From NCBI GenBank assembly GCA_003013855.2, contig PVNU02001303.1:124001-188000 (forward strand): 64,000 bases of DNA. The letters are read 5' to 3'. The notes beneath the pieces were generated by a model. The model searched no databases. It saw only the letters and a program-made list of their open reading frames with translations, and had not been told where the DNA came from. Shown piece by piece: positions 32,793-44,989 of the stretch. A program made the translations under genes and the position numbers. The stretch is from Liriodendron chinense (taxonomy: Eukaryota; Streptophyta; Magnoliopsida; Magnoliales; Magnoliaceae). Position 1 is the first letter of the stretch. Every line of letters begins with the position of its first letter.

Positions 32793-32980
32793 ACGTGGAT
32801 CATCCATCATGTGGGTCAGGGCTACCGTGAATAAGCCTTGGACCGAATATCAAGCAGGACTGCTCATTCCATGCCCTGCACATTTATTTGTGCGGCCCAC
32901 CGTGATGTTTTCATGATATCCAGTCCGTCCATCATGTTTTGACAGAAGTCGATATCAAGCTCTTGTAACTCCTTTCGCTA
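32793..32980. other. Right flank of the LTR element
   Basis: Starts with TSD ACGTG and resumes the interrupted minisatellite, then a GGCCCACC repeat piece that joins directly onto the truncated F-box fragment. Confidence 0.55.
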
Positions 32981-33358
32981 CTACGAATTCAACCCAACAC
33001 TGGCAAACTCTTCTGACAGATTGCGATGAATGAACGAGAGCCGAAACATCTGGATCTCCTTACCTTTGTGGAGTTGTAGGTATCGGTTGACAGTAGCCAT
33101 GAATTCATTTGGGGTTTGGCCAGTTGCGAATTCGGCACCAAAGTCGAGAGCAGCGGGATAAGCCAAGATGTCTTTCCACAAGTTTCTCCATCTCCTTGAG
33201 AGAATGCTTGTTCTTACTATGGATTTCATTGGCATCAAGGAAAGGGTGTAATGAAGGATGGCATCGGGTAGTTGGCTGATTCTGTCATTAGTTTTATCCA
33301 TGGCTTTCTTCTTCTTCCGAAACTGATGCCTACTCAATCCACAGGAAGGATTCTCCAT
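32981..33358 (-). pseudogene. F-box head fragment, truncated
   Basis: From ATG at 33358 an F-box ([35 protein letters not shown]) and the start of the linker (TVNRYLQLHKGKEIQMF) match the other F-box relics. This copy retains the TGQTPNEF stretch that the copies at 37.8 and 49.95 kb have lost. After RLSF the sequence degrades, loses bases relative to 8352-9272, stops at 32981 and runs into repeat DNA. No LRR or FBD follows, so it is a 5' relic only. Confidence 0.8.
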
Positions 33359-34806
33359 TTTAGTTGTTCTTACTTTCGCCCTAGTTAGACGGTGTAGATT
33401 GAACTAGTTCGGTCAAATTGGAGGTAAGGTTTGAGGATCCTCTGCTGCGAAAATCTGCTTATTCAGGTTGATTTGTAAAGGAAGAAAATTGTCGAAATTC
33501 AATGCTTACCAAAACATGATTCAATCCCGCTAACCCTGATTTCTTGGTCATGGGGTCGTAAGGAGTGAGAAGAGGGAAAGAGAATAGGCCCTAAATCGTT
33601 GGAAGAACATTTAAGCGGATTGCGTCTGACTAACGCAGTACGCTTTATCGTACTGATTAAACTCTGTTGGGCCCACTTTGAATGTATGTGATCTATCCAC
33701 GCCGTCCATCTGTTTTTCTGGATCATTTTAGGGTTTAAGCCCAAAACTTAATTATATCCAAACCTCAAGTGTACCACACCATGGGAAACAGTGGGAATAA
33801 TGATTTCCAACGTTGAAACATTCCCTAGGCCCACAGGAAACAGTGGGAATAATGAGGTGTCTCACATAAACCATTAGCAAGTTTCAACTGAAGGCTTTTT
33901 TTCTTTTTTCTTTTTTGTCATGGGTTATTACACACACCCCGCTGTTAGTGCACCCACCCCACTCCCCATTGGGCCAATATGGTTGTAATGAATCTTTAAG
34001 CTTCCTTTCTAACTATATTGGCCCATGAAGGCCTATTATGGAGCTTTTTCTTCTTCTTTTATTTTTTGAAAGCAGTCATTATATGATTTACGTTGGGTCG
34101 CAGACACTTTCATGGCAAAGATGGACCAGAGAAAGTTTGATCAGAGGCGGAAGCGATCCGGACCGTTAGAATCTTAAATCAATCATATCTCGCAAATTGA
34201 GATGTGTTTTTCTACATATTATGTATGATTTTATGAGTAGGAAGACCTACTAAAGCCAACCAACTCCGCTATGCATGGTAGCTCACACCGAATTTGTGAG
34301 ATTTCATCCGATCGATGGTCAAAAGTCTAATTTAGTTTTGTTTTTATTACCAATAGTAAGTTTTAATTCAAGTATAACTTTTGATCCTTTGAGTTGTAGA
34401 AGTCAATTCCCAACATGAAAAGGATTTAGAAAACTAAGACGAATAACGTGGTTGAGTTAAACTGGATATTTACTATTTTTTGCAAAAAACCATGAAGTCT
34501 AGTAAGAATAGAGGTTATCTATAAATAACAAGTTTACTATTTATAGTAAGTCACATTTTTAGGGTGTTTGAGTTGGATTCTAAATTTAAAACCATGTCCT
34601 AAGTTTGAGTTCCTTATTTAAAGAGTTATAATTTCTTTTTTTTTTCTTTTCTTTTTTTTTTATCATCAATCAAAGTTATTTTAAATTTATTAGGAATTAT
34701 TCCCATTTTTTACCCTGATGGAATCGAAGAAGCCCTATAATTATCGAGTGAGGAAGATAGTGATCACTATGTCCCTCGCTACATTATTACGGTCCTATAA
34801 TGCATA
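33359..34806. other. F-box upstream region and AT-rich DNA, no gene
   Basis: 33359-33620 corresponds to the 5' flank of the F-box family. 33635-33850 is half of a foldback repeat (GATTAAACTCTGTTGGGCCC). 33870-34800 is AT-rich with T-runs and no recognisable content. Confidence 0.5.
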
Positions 34807-34809
34807 ATG

Positions 34810-35350
34810 GTACTTTTTTTTATACCTCAGCCAAGTCATCTCCAATTTATAGGGCAACTCTTTTTAAGGCTGAGGTTGTTGAGAAATTTTGGAAGGGACA
34901 CAAATACCACAATCACATTTCAAATAAAGTGCTGGCGCGCACCTATCTCAATTGCCCATTGGATTGTTTTGCTTAAAAGTCACGAGTGTTTGAAGTTTGG
35001 AGGAAGAGGTCGGATTGAATGTCCATCAAGTGGTGGTCTACTACGCTGGATAGTCTGCAACAATTATGGAAATTCACAAACTGGGGATTTGCAAGGTTGA
35101 TGCCATTTCATTAAATGACACTACCTAAGCTAATTTGGAAGTTAAAAGGAAGACCATTTACTGGGGTGAGGCTACATGTCAAAGGTCTCATCGGTAACAT
35201 ACATTGGATGCATCTGCACCTTAACCAGATCCATCTGGTCATTCATGAAATGGAATTTTTCATCTCTTGTGACTGTCCTCATCCTTAATTCATAATCATA
35301 TTGATTAATAGCTGATATTAAACATAAAAATCTAATTTGCATTAACACCA
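34810..35350. other. Duplicated F-box-cluster flank
   Basis: Matches 11580-12300 and 3000-3350 (for example GGCTACATGTCAAAGGTCTC near 35168). No gene. Confidence 0.55.
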
Positions 35351-35395
35351 GTAATATACAATATTCTCATGCTAACCAAAGCATGAGAATGGAGA

Positions 35396-35611
35396 TCAAT
35401 GCAACAAGAGGAAAAAAAAAATCTGTAATCTAGGAACAAATTTGGTAGCGTAGACCCATGCATTGTTGGCAACTGGATTGTTGAGGTGGTCAAGGAGGTT
35501 TTTAAGCAGGCTCTTGCCACCCTCAACCTCAACGAATGTGATGGGGTCATTTGTTAGGCCGAGCGGCTTGAAGTAAGTCCTGCTAGTGCTAGGTTTAGAG
35601 GTCATTTCCAT
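35396..35611 (-). pseudogene. Possible gene fragment of unknown family
   Basis: A 71-codon frame with protein-like composition (for example [20 protein letters not shown]) that does not resemble the surrounding repeats. I do not recognise the family, and there is no intact start context or continuation. It may be a captured exon or chance; confidence is low. Confidence 0.25.
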
Positions 35612-35689
35612 CTCCGATGCCTAGAAGGCCATTGATGTGATAGCCCTCAACAAGGGCCACTAGGAACACTTCAAAGGCCACAAGTGGGC

Positions 35690-36476
35690 CACTCTTCAAA
35701 AAAAAAAAAAAAGTGGGCCACACTGAAAGAAAAGGTGGAAACAGGAATGCACACAATTGAAACCTTCCTTGGACCCACCATGATGTTCATATGCCATCCA
35801 ACCCATTTACAATATGATCTTATCAGGATTGAAGGTCAAAAAATAAATTATCCAACCAGTTGGTAAGCCGCACACAGTTTATAATTAAAGAATTACCATG
35901 TAATCTGATTTTTTTTTATTTTTTTGTCAACGTGATGAGGTTTGTTCTTTTATCATTAATGGCATTCCACATCATGGTTATGGAACCACTTGCGACCATT
36001 CATCGAATGGCCACCCATGAATGGACCAAATCACAAAAACTACAATGATCAGATATCTTCTGACTAATTAGTGGTGAACAAACAGAGTTACGAAACAGAG
36101 GAATTACAGGATCCAAAAGTACATGGCTTTGTGCAATAAACTAAGTTTAGTTTCTTGGAGGGGGACACATGGTTCGGTAATCCACATCATTGGTCTATTG
36201 TGCCCTGCTGTGAGTGGGAAATGTGCCAGAAATCTCTTCAACAGGAGTTTCCAGGACAATTTTATAGATGGCCCATATACAGGATTATGCAACAGACCAA
36301 TGGTCTACATCACAAACCATGGGCCCAAATTCTCTGAACTGAGAACCTGCATGGAAAAGTCAGACTGACCGGATTGCTGGGAATGGCATTCACATAGAAT
36401 CACCAAACCCCAACTCACATACCAAAATATAAAGAACATATCCTCCATGGCCACAAAGCTACCCCTTACAACAAAG
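35690..36476. other. Duplicated FBD 3' flank with repeat piece
   Basis: 35720-35890 is a GGCCCACC-type repeat. 35980-36470 matches 5860-6309 and 3950-4350. No gene. Confidence 0.55.
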
Positions 36477-38010
36477 TTAGCCCTCGTATAAAACTTCAGT
36501 AAGCGTAGGGACTAAAGCTCCATTGTCATCTGAATATTCACATATTAATATCTGAGCATCTGATGATGATGCCTTTGCCAAGATCAATAGCCGCTCACGA
36601 AGAAGACCCAATGATGTGTCGATGAATTTAGACTCCAATGCAGAATCTTTCCTCATGTTGAAGACGACTTTCCAAGGAGCTACCAAAACCAAAGACTCAA
36701 GTACAATACCATTATCTAGGAAAAATTTCACCAACTGCATTTCATCCTTGAGCCCTCTAAAACCATTCATTTTTATCACTTTCAGATGATCAAACACAAT
36801 CTCTGGAGGGTTTGGCAGTCTCTTGCATAGGTAGTCCCTTTGAAGGGAATTCTTGGGAAGCTTCAAAATCACGTCTAGAGAAAAGACTGTTCAAAATGAG
36901 ATTCGCTAAGGTGACAAGCAAATCCTGGCCATTCATCATGTGAGCCCCATGAATGTGTCGTAAAAGCCGGGGCCATAAAAGTAATGGTGGCAACCATTAC
37001 ACGTTACAGGGTCGTAAACGCTTGTAGAGGTTTTTGTGGAACAAATGAAAACTGTTAAGAATTTCATAGAAGAGTAGGAATGAACACATACCCCAAGTGA
37101 GATATTACACAATGTCAGAATCTTAACGTGTTCAAGATGGTGCAGAACAGTAATCCAATCAGAACGGTAAGCATCCCTACATATACCATTGATAAGGACA
37201 TCCACCAAGCTCAAATTGTTCTCGAAAGAGATGGTAATAAAATCACCATAGAAACAGAATGACCGGAGGTTCGGAGCAAAAATCTCAATCTTTCTGGCAC
37301 CCCGACAGTCGACCACTGTTAAGTTCTCAAGTGGCAGATCCGGAGCAGAAACCTTAATACAAGCCAAACCACGACAATCCCTTAAACTCAATTCCTCCAG
37401 AAGGGGGCAATTTGAAAGCATGCTTTCAAGCAGTGCATCTGTAACTCTAACAAGTCTTAGGTGGAGCATTTTGAGATAGGGGCAACCTTTGAAATTCAAT
37501 GGCAGGGAGAAATTGCAACGACTAAAATTTAAATGGGTTATAGAATCACAACTAAAGATGGAGTTAAGCAATTTATTATGCAGATCTTCAAATGCCCAAA
37601 AATTTAAATGGGTTATAAAATCATATATAGTTTTGACTCCTTTTGCTACTGCAAATTCGACCCATTTTTCAGCATCTGACAGATATCGATTGCCAGGATT
37701 AAGCAAGAGCTGAAACATCTGAATCTCCTTGGCTTTGTGGAGTTGTAGATATCGGTTGACAGTAGCCACGAATTCTTCTTGCAAATTCCACACCGAAATC
37801 CAGAGCAGTGGCATAAGCCCAGATGGATTTCCACAAGTTTCTCCATCTCCTTGAAAAAATGCTTGTTCTTACCATGAATTTCATGGGCATCAAAGAAATG
37901 ATGTAATGAAGGATAGCATCTGGTAGTTGGCTAATTCTGTCATTGGTTTTCTCCATTGCTTTCTTGCTATGAAACTGATGCCTACTCACTGCACTCGAAG
38001 GATTCTCCAT
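36477..38010 (-). pseudogene. F-box/LRR/FBD gene relic, duplication copy A, with 14-nt frameshift
   Basis: From ATG at 38010: F-box ([28 protein letters not shown]), then a 14-nt deletion at about 37778 relative to the copies at 9.05 and 33.1 kb, which shifts the frame after GVEFA. The shifted frame continues open through the linker and LRRs (LLEELSLRDCRGLACIKVSA, IEIFAPNLRSFCFYGDF) to DWITVLHHLEHVKILTLCN and a GTATGT donor at about 37091. The FBD exon (PPEIVFDHLKVIKMNGFRGL) lies at 36477-36885. It was originally an SCF substrate receptor; the shift removes everything after the F-box. A 2.7-kb LTR element sits about 108 bp upstream of the ATG. Confidence 0.85.
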
Positions 38011-38117
38011 TTAGTTCCTCTTACTTTCGTCCTGATTATACAGTGTGGATTGAAATAGTTCAGTCCAATCGCGCTGTAGAGATCAACAGCCCTTATGCAA
38101 CCCTTTGTTCATGGCCA

Positions 38118-40828
38118 TGATAGCCAAGACAAACTAAGAATATGGAGAATTCTCCTTCTGATATTGTACATTGATTTAAACCCAAAATGGGTTTATTTAT
38201 AGAGGTATACAACCTTAGCAATTAAGGACTTAGAACCCAAGTGACTTAGGAACTAAGTGACTTGGAAACCAAGTGACTTAGTAAGGAAGGGAAACTAGCT
38301 ATCACCCCCCTTCAAATTGATGTGGGGAATCAACCAACAACAGTTTGTGCACCGAGGCATTGTACCGTACAGAATGATGGACTTCTGTTAGATGGAGATC
38401 AGATGACCCTCAACACAGATGTCATTACTGACTCAAAGGAGTGATTTCAAAATTGAGGGAAAAAAAACCCTTTACATCTGCAGTGTCTTCAAGATGCGGT
38501 ACTGAAGATGATGGCCGGAGACATAGATGATGACCGGAGACGTAGTGCGCCAAAGACGATGGTTGGAGGTGCAGTGGACCGAACACGCAGTGCACCGGAG
38601 ATGTAGAAGATTACCAGAGATTCAGTGTCTGCAGATGATGGCTGGAGACGCAATAAACCGAAGACGAGGGTACCGGAAGAGCAGATGCGTGAATATTATG
38701 AAGAGAAGTTACCGGAAGAGCAGATGCGTGATAGATATGCATGCACTGGAAGAGCAAATGCATGACAGAGACGTAGTGTGGCAGAATAGTGGAATGTATA
38801 TTAGGAGGTTTGCTGACACCTCCAACTCCTACCCTCAAGTTCAGGCTATATACTAAATGCCCAAATATTGAAAATACTGAAAATACCGATGTCCGGGACT
38901 TGACCACCGGACTTGAACACCGGATGCGCCTAATCTGAAGGTACTGAAAGATCCAAAAGGGTTTTGGCCCTAGATCAAGGTGTTGTTGAGAAAAACAGCA
39001 AGGTCAAATGCAGATGGTGATGAATCTGGTCGTTGCCCTTAAGCAGTGATGATGACATTTGCTATGACATCGACAGATGGCTAAACTTGAACGACATATA
39101 TTCTTGGAAGAAGAAACCTTAAGGGGTGGAAGAGCCCAGAACAGTAGATCCCAGCAACAGGAGGTTGTATGTAGTGGAAACCATCCATTCGACAGATGGC
39201 TGTCCGTTCGACGCACAGGGCCTGATTGACATGCAGGGCAGGATCTGAACCAAGTCCTGATTTGAGTAAAGACGGGTCCGGATCTGATCGGCAGTCAGGG
39301 CCTGGATCTAATCAAGAACGTATGGGGCATATGTATGGATCTAATCGGATATGAGGTTACTATATTGACTGCGGCAACAGAGGCGTGTTAACAGCTTGGG
39401 TCAAATCTGGGATTGCCGGATCTGGGGCTGGAAATCTGGATTTAGAAGGTAGCGTCTACAAGGGATGGTTGCTATCTGGAGATGACGACGTATGAAAGTC
39501 ACTCGAGATGTGGCAGCTGCTAAGAAGAGATCTTGTCTTCTGGGTTAGCGACTGGTTTGGATGATGGCCAAGCGAGATTCGATATGCGGCAGACGCACGA
39601 TTGTCAGATGTTGCAGAGTTGGCGTTGGGACTGCGGGAGTGGTACGATACCAAGGCGCTGGAGTGGCTGGAGTCCAGAAGTAGTCAACAACAGTCCTACT
39701 AACTGGGTGGTGACAAAGACCACAACTTTTGGAGGCCCATTGATCAATAAATTAGATCAACCTGCTCTGATCTTAGGCGAATATGGACGAGCGTGATCCA
39801 GAGGGTACCATATCAGAGTTAATCCCCAAAAGGAGGGGGCATGAATCTCAAAGATTTGAGAGATGTGTAGGAACAGAGATTTGCACAACAACCAAAAGGT
39901 GCACTGGTTGCTGGAGCACATGACAATTAATGGCGCAAGGATTTTTAGTGCGAGGGATGCCAACCGAGTGGAGGGCTGGAGAAGATGACGTGTGCATGCA
40001 GAGGCGAAAATGGGTTTGAGGTGTGCAGCTTACGGATGATATTGAGCAGACGATTAGGTTGCCACAGAAGATGCCACAGAGGTGGCGCTGAGGGGTTTTC
40101 GCAGGAAAAAGCTGGTGTCGTTCGTGGGTGAAGTGTAGGGATAAAGATGGTCAACAACAACGTCGGGTCTGGATGGGATTTCGATAGATCTGAAATGGGT
40201 TTCCGACAGATCTGGAATGGAACAATAGCAATAGCGATGACAGAGGTGGCCGAGATTCTAGCAATGGGGGGTACCGGCATGGGTAGTGAGGGCGTGGGAT
40301 CAGGCGAAGGATGAAGAATTGGACAGTGAGGGCATAGGGCAGAAGGTTTTCTAGATTTAAGTGTCGTAATGGCGGCTGCAATCGTCGATATATAGACAAT
40401 ACCAGAGATGGGGTTTTGAGATACCAATAGGAATTGGTGTTTACAGCGGGGAAGATGGGGTTTGGGAATGAGGCCGATTAATGTTATCAGAGATGGAGAT
40501 GGAGATGGAGATGGAGATGGAGCTGTGGACGTAATGAGAGATTAAGGATCAGATGATCTGGACGATAACCACATCTCATCCAAGGGTGGATGAGATGGCC
40601 TTGGATCAGACCCGCTATGATACCATGATAGCCGAGACAAACTAAGAATATGGAGAATTCTCCTTCTGATCTTGTACATTGATTTAAACCCAAAATGGGT
40701 TTATTTATAAAGGTATACAACCTCGGCAATTAAGGACTTAGGACCCAAGTGACTTAGGAACCAAATAACTTAGGAACTAAGTGACTTGGGAACCAAGTGA
40801 CTTGGTAAGAAAGGGAAACTAGCTATTA
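38118..40828 (-). mobile_element. Non-autonomous LTR element (LARD/large TRIM type), copy A, 2.7 kb
   Basis: LTRs of about 190-200 bp (38118-38304 and 40626-40828) begin TGATAGCC and end GCTATCA (TTA in the right one). The target duplication GGCCA is perfect (38113-38117 and 40829-40833). The minus-strand PBS next to the right LTR reads TGGTATCATAGC, one change from the initiator-tRNA-Met PBS seen intact in copy B, and a G-run PPT abuts the left LTR (38305-38310). The interior encodes nothing like gag or pol; the 160-codon proline/serine-rich ORF (39945-40427, minus) has no recognisable domain. The interior also contains degenerate GGAGACGTAG-like repeats (38510-38790). Confidence 0.88.
40491..40522. 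repeat. GGAGAT microsatellite in the copy A LTR element
   Basis: About five GAGATG units are present here; only one or two remain at the same place in copy B (about 52660). Confidence 0.85.
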
Positions 40829-40833
40829 GGCCA

Positions 40834-41558
40834 TGTGGTCGTAAGGAGGGAGAGGAGAAAAGCCCTAAATCGTCGGGTACTAGTATTCCTAATGAAAAAG
40901 ACATACTGGCTGCATGCATGTGCCACACGTGGCAGCATGCATGCACCGTGTGGCACATGCATGCACCTCACTTGTCCCACATGTTGGGAGTGGCGGACGC
41001 TGTTTGGCTAGTGACCTACCACCAGCCAACTAGCTGGTGTGAAAGTTCTGTGGGCCCCACCATGATGTATGTGTTTTATACATGCCGTCCATCCATATTT
41101 CCAGCTCATTTTAGGGCATAAGTCAAAAAAATGTGGCAAATCGAAATCTCAAGTGGACCACACAACAGGAAAATAATTAATTAGTTTTGATTGAATCGCC
41201 ACCATAAAAAACTTCCTAAGGCCAACTGTAATGTTTATTTGCAACCTTAATTCATCCGTGGCAGTAGGTGGGCACCCTCCTGGGCGCGGATTTCTTGCGA
41301 CAGGAAGTTCCTACTGTGGGAACCTAGGTGGGGCCCACTGTTATGTTTGTGAAAAATTGAGCATGTCTATCCGTTTTGTGAGCTCCTTTTGGAACATGTG
41401 AAGAAAACCCAGATCCAAGACTCAAGTTGGTGTTGTCTTCTCTCTATGAGATATCTAGAAACCGTAAAAAAAAAAAAATCTGGTAGAACACATGGGGTGC
41501 ATTTAATAGTTGAGTCAACCTGGTTTTTGGGACATCCCATTTTTATGGCGAGAGAACC
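40834..41558. other. F-box upstream flank and GGCCCACC repeats, no gene
   Basis: 40834-40880 resumes the F-box 5' flank interrupted by the LTR element. 41040-41300 and 41325-41550 are foldback-family pieces; TGCATGCATGTGCCACACGTGG near 40911 is a local palindrome-rich spot. Matches 52980-53675. Confidence 0.5.
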
Positions 41559-41561
41559 TTA

Positions 41562-42286
41562 GGGCCATTTGGATGGGAGTAAATGGAGGTAAATGGGTGA
41601 AATTGGAAATAAATGAGGGTAAATGAGATTTTGGGTGTGTTTGGACGGAAGTAAATGGAGGTAAATGGGATGAAAGGGGAGTAAATGTATATGTAAATGA
41701 ATTGGAAGTAAATGGGGGTGAAATGCCTTTTTGAGCTCCCTTGGAGAGTGGACATGTAAACAAATGTGCAACTGTGCACATGTCCGCCATACACATGTCA
41801 CGCTAATGATACTCCTCAATAATCTAAATATCGGCTACATCACTAAATTCACACACAAAAAAAAAAAAGGATCCAAATCATTCAAAGGATTGCCATCTAA
41901 ATGGACAGTTAAAAAATGTTCGCAAGTTGGTTGTTTGTGATCCTTATGTTCATGGTCTATCTGAAGCTCAAAATTTCCTCATTTTTTGCTTAAGCATACA
42001 TTTCAGTGGGCTTATTCCAATCGTTCTATTAAATATCGCATATATACACCAAGTTGGGATGTTAAAGTTGATTTAGGATATCATATACATTCTTGTGAAT
42101 ATATTGAAAAATTCAAATGCATTCCAATCAATCCCATTTACTTCCATCCAAGCGGAATATTTTAATTTCAAATGTATTTCATTTACTCCCATCCGAACAC
42201 AACTGTGTAAAGTCATTTAGTCGTAATTCATTTACTTCCAAATCCATTTCCCATTTACCTTCACTTACAAGCTCCCAAACGAGCCC
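41562..42286. mobile_element. PIF/Harbinger-like MITE, 725 bp, TSD TTA
   Basis: Ends GGGCCATTTGGATGGGAGTA and CTCCCAAACGAGCCC with TTA on both sides (41559-41561 and 42287-42289). The arms are filled with GTAAATGG/CCATTTAC repeats in opposite orientations. No transposase. In copy B only the left arm survives (from 53680). Confidence 0.8.
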
Positions 42287-42289
42287 TTA

Positions 42290-43383
42290 GTGAAATGGTG
42301 GCAAAGGAAACATGTTTCTCAAGAAACTCTCTTTTTATTGTTTATAAACACAAAAACATAGAAAATGGAGGGAAATCCAATTTCCTACTTAGATATTTTT
42401 TCCTAAAAATTAGCCTTTTATTTGTTGCGAAAATTTCATGAGACGATAAACTACCTTGTTATTGTCGATGCTCTATAGGCTCCACCACCATGCATGTATT
42501 TTATCCATGCCAACCATCTATTTTTTAAGATCATTTTAGGGCATGAGCCAAAAAAATGAGGCTGATCCAAATCTCAGGTGGACCCCATCATAGGAAAACA
42601 ATGGTGATTGAACGCACACCATTAAAAACTTTCTAGGGCATAACATTTATTTGTCATCCAACTGATTGATAAGGTCACACAAACCTAGATGAAGGGAAAA
42701 AAACAAAACTCAGAAGCTCATTGGAATGGAGGGAATGATGACAGATGCACATTGGAAGTATGCTGAAGTGGGTTCTACGAAAGTGACAACGGTCATAACG
42801 GTCAAATGACATTTCCTGCGCAATGGACAAATCTATTGAACCCATCCCATGTTTTATGTGGGGCCTACTGATAGTCTTGGAGCAGATCCAAGCCATCCAC
42901 ATGAATGAGGTTTTAATTTTATGTCATTTGTCCAAGTTTAAGGGCAACATTCATCACAGATGGACTACACCGGAGGAAATAGTTTGAAATTAACTCATAG
43001 CATTAATGCAAGTGTGGGATATAGAAAATTCTAATTTTTTTTTAAATGACCTTACTGTGCATTCATGACTATCCAATTAAAGTGAACAGATCAGATTAGC
43101 CGAGGGATAGCCCCAATTATAGATTTACTAGGCCCACACCCCATTCTCAAAAGGTCCTCTCGACTTCCGTATTCTGTCGCAACCGTATAAGGGGACGGCG
43201 TTAAATGGTCATTTTCGTTCAAAACAAACCCAAACAATGCCCACAAGGCTAGATAAAAAAAAATACTTTTAATAAAGGGACTAACATAATAATGATGTCA
43301 CTAATCAAGGGTTTTATCAACTAATATCCCGACGGTCAAGCCAACTTTTGTCTACAAAAGGCCCACGTACTGAAAGCAGGCAT
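42290..43383. other. Repeat DNA unique to copy A of the duplication (to 43204), no gene
   Basis: 42480-42700 is a foldback-family piece. The remainder is AT-rich with no supported ORF. 43205-43380 matches 53883-54045. The ACGTACT at 43365-43371 is the empty site of the MITE at 54046. Confidence 0.55.
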
Positions 43384-43862
43384 ACTGATTAATTGAGTAA
43401 ATTTTGTGGGTTCTTACTATGATTTATGTATTCTATCCATTCCATTGATCCATTTCACCAAATAATTTTAGGGCTTGAGCCTAAAATTGAAGCATATTCA
43501 AATCACATGGACCACACTACGTGAAACAGTGTGAATTGGATGTCTATGGTTGAAAAAATAAATAAATAAATAAAAATTTGGGGGGGGGGGGCGTGGGGGT
43601 GGGGCTGAATATTTGTGTTTTCCCTCCATCCATGTTTGTGTTATCTTATGAACAGGTTGGATGACAAATAAACATCAGTGTGAACCCTAGTATGGTTTCA
43701 ATGGTGGAAATCATTATTCCCACTTTTTCCTTGGTGTGGTCCAGTTGAGCTTTGGATATTCTTCAGTTTTGGGCTCAATCTTTTAAATGAGCTGTAAAAA
43801 CACATGGACGGCATGGATAAACCACATACATTCACAGTGGGCCCAACAGAGTTTACTCAGTA
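43384..43862. repeat. Foldback element (TACTGAGTAAACT ends), copy A
   Basis: The left arm (ATTGAGTAAATTTTGTGGGT) and right arm (GGGCCCAACAGAGTTTACTC) form an imperfect palindrome about 480 bp long, with GGACCACAC/GGTGTGGTCC pairing inside. Counterpart at 54580-55046. Confidence 0.75.
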
Positions 43863-43952
43863 ACATTAGTGTGTGGAGTATTTTGGGACCTGTTTCAGTA
43901 TTAAAAAAGAGACAGGAGAATAAAAAATACAAATCGATTTTTTATTACTAAA

Positions 43953-44313
43953 CTAGAAGCGGATTGCTTCCAACCCTGTTCGGACGTAACAAGTAACTGG
44001 CAGATCTATGTGGGGTCCACCACTATATATCTGTTTATCCACACCGTTCATCTCTTTTCTCATATCATATTATATTATGAGCCAAAAAATTGGGCAGATC
44101 CAACGTTCTTGTGGACCACACCAGAAATGACTATTGCATTTGATGCTTTGTGCATTTAATGGACCCAAGCTTTTACTATTTGGCGTGTTCCACTTGAGCG
44201 TTAGACTACAAGGGATGAACGGCATGGATAAATAGATACATAACGGTGGCCCCACATAGATCTGCCTGTTCTTTGCTTCGTACGGGCCGGATCGGATGCA
44301 ATCCGCTTCCTAG
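43953..44313. repeat. Foldback element with AGCGGATTGC ends, copy A
   Basis: Starts AGAAGCGGATTGC and ends GCAATCCGCTTCCT; the arms also pair through CAGATCTATGTGGGG and CCCCACATAGATCTG. Counterpart at 55139-55485. Confidence 0.78.
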
Positions 44314-44438
44314 TATACTCCTCTCAAGTCATCAATGGCGTGTCTCGCCTGCTCGCCCAGCTGAAGACGCCTTGGCGCTAGCAGGGTAGGTGCTTTGAAT
44401 GACTAACCAAAAAAATAATTAAATAGAAAGTCATCCCG

Positions 44439-44900
44439 ACTCGCGTGTACAGACTCGACTCACGTACGTAAGATCCACGCCACAGGGAATGGTGAGGATG
44501 GGAACGCCCACCATCGAAACCTTCTTTAAAACACCGAAGGGTTTTCTCAGGACCTTCATCCCTCTCGGAAAGTTTCAATGATCGCTGTTTCCTTCCGTAC
44601 TGTCCCCTTGTGTGGACCACTCGAATTATGATGGCCTTCTTTTGGGCACACATGTGTGGGATCCTATCCATCTTCGCACGTGTGAATGAATCCTAACCTC
44701 CGTGCGAAGGCGGGCCACGCTCGTACGTTGAATGTGAACCGGAGGATATCCATCTTTAGTAATCGTTTTAGTTATGTACTTGTGCGGGCCACCTGATAGC
44801 CGGACAAGTCTCTCTTCTGGAAGAATGAGAGGGGAGTTGAGGACCACTCGATGAATGGCCTGGATCTCACGTACGTGAGTCAAGTCTGTACATGCGCGTA
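44439..44900. repeat. Foldback element with GACTCGCGTGTACAGACTCG ends, copy A
   Basis: Left arm GACTCACGTACGTAAGATCC pairs with right arm GGATCTCACGTACGTGAGTC. The counterpart is at 55606-55991. The short ORFs across it are artefacts. Confidence 0.75.
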
Positions 44901-44989
44901 TGCAGGGCTAACATAACAATGAGTGACTTACACGGTAGACCTAGGAAGCTTTGTTTTGGAAGGCATACCGAACGGGAAACGGATTGCGT

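Noticed and set aside
41515..41819. Overlapping His/Pro/Tyr-rich ORFs, repeated at 53633-53993
   Set aside because: Translations of the GTAAATGG repeats in the PIF-like MITE arm.
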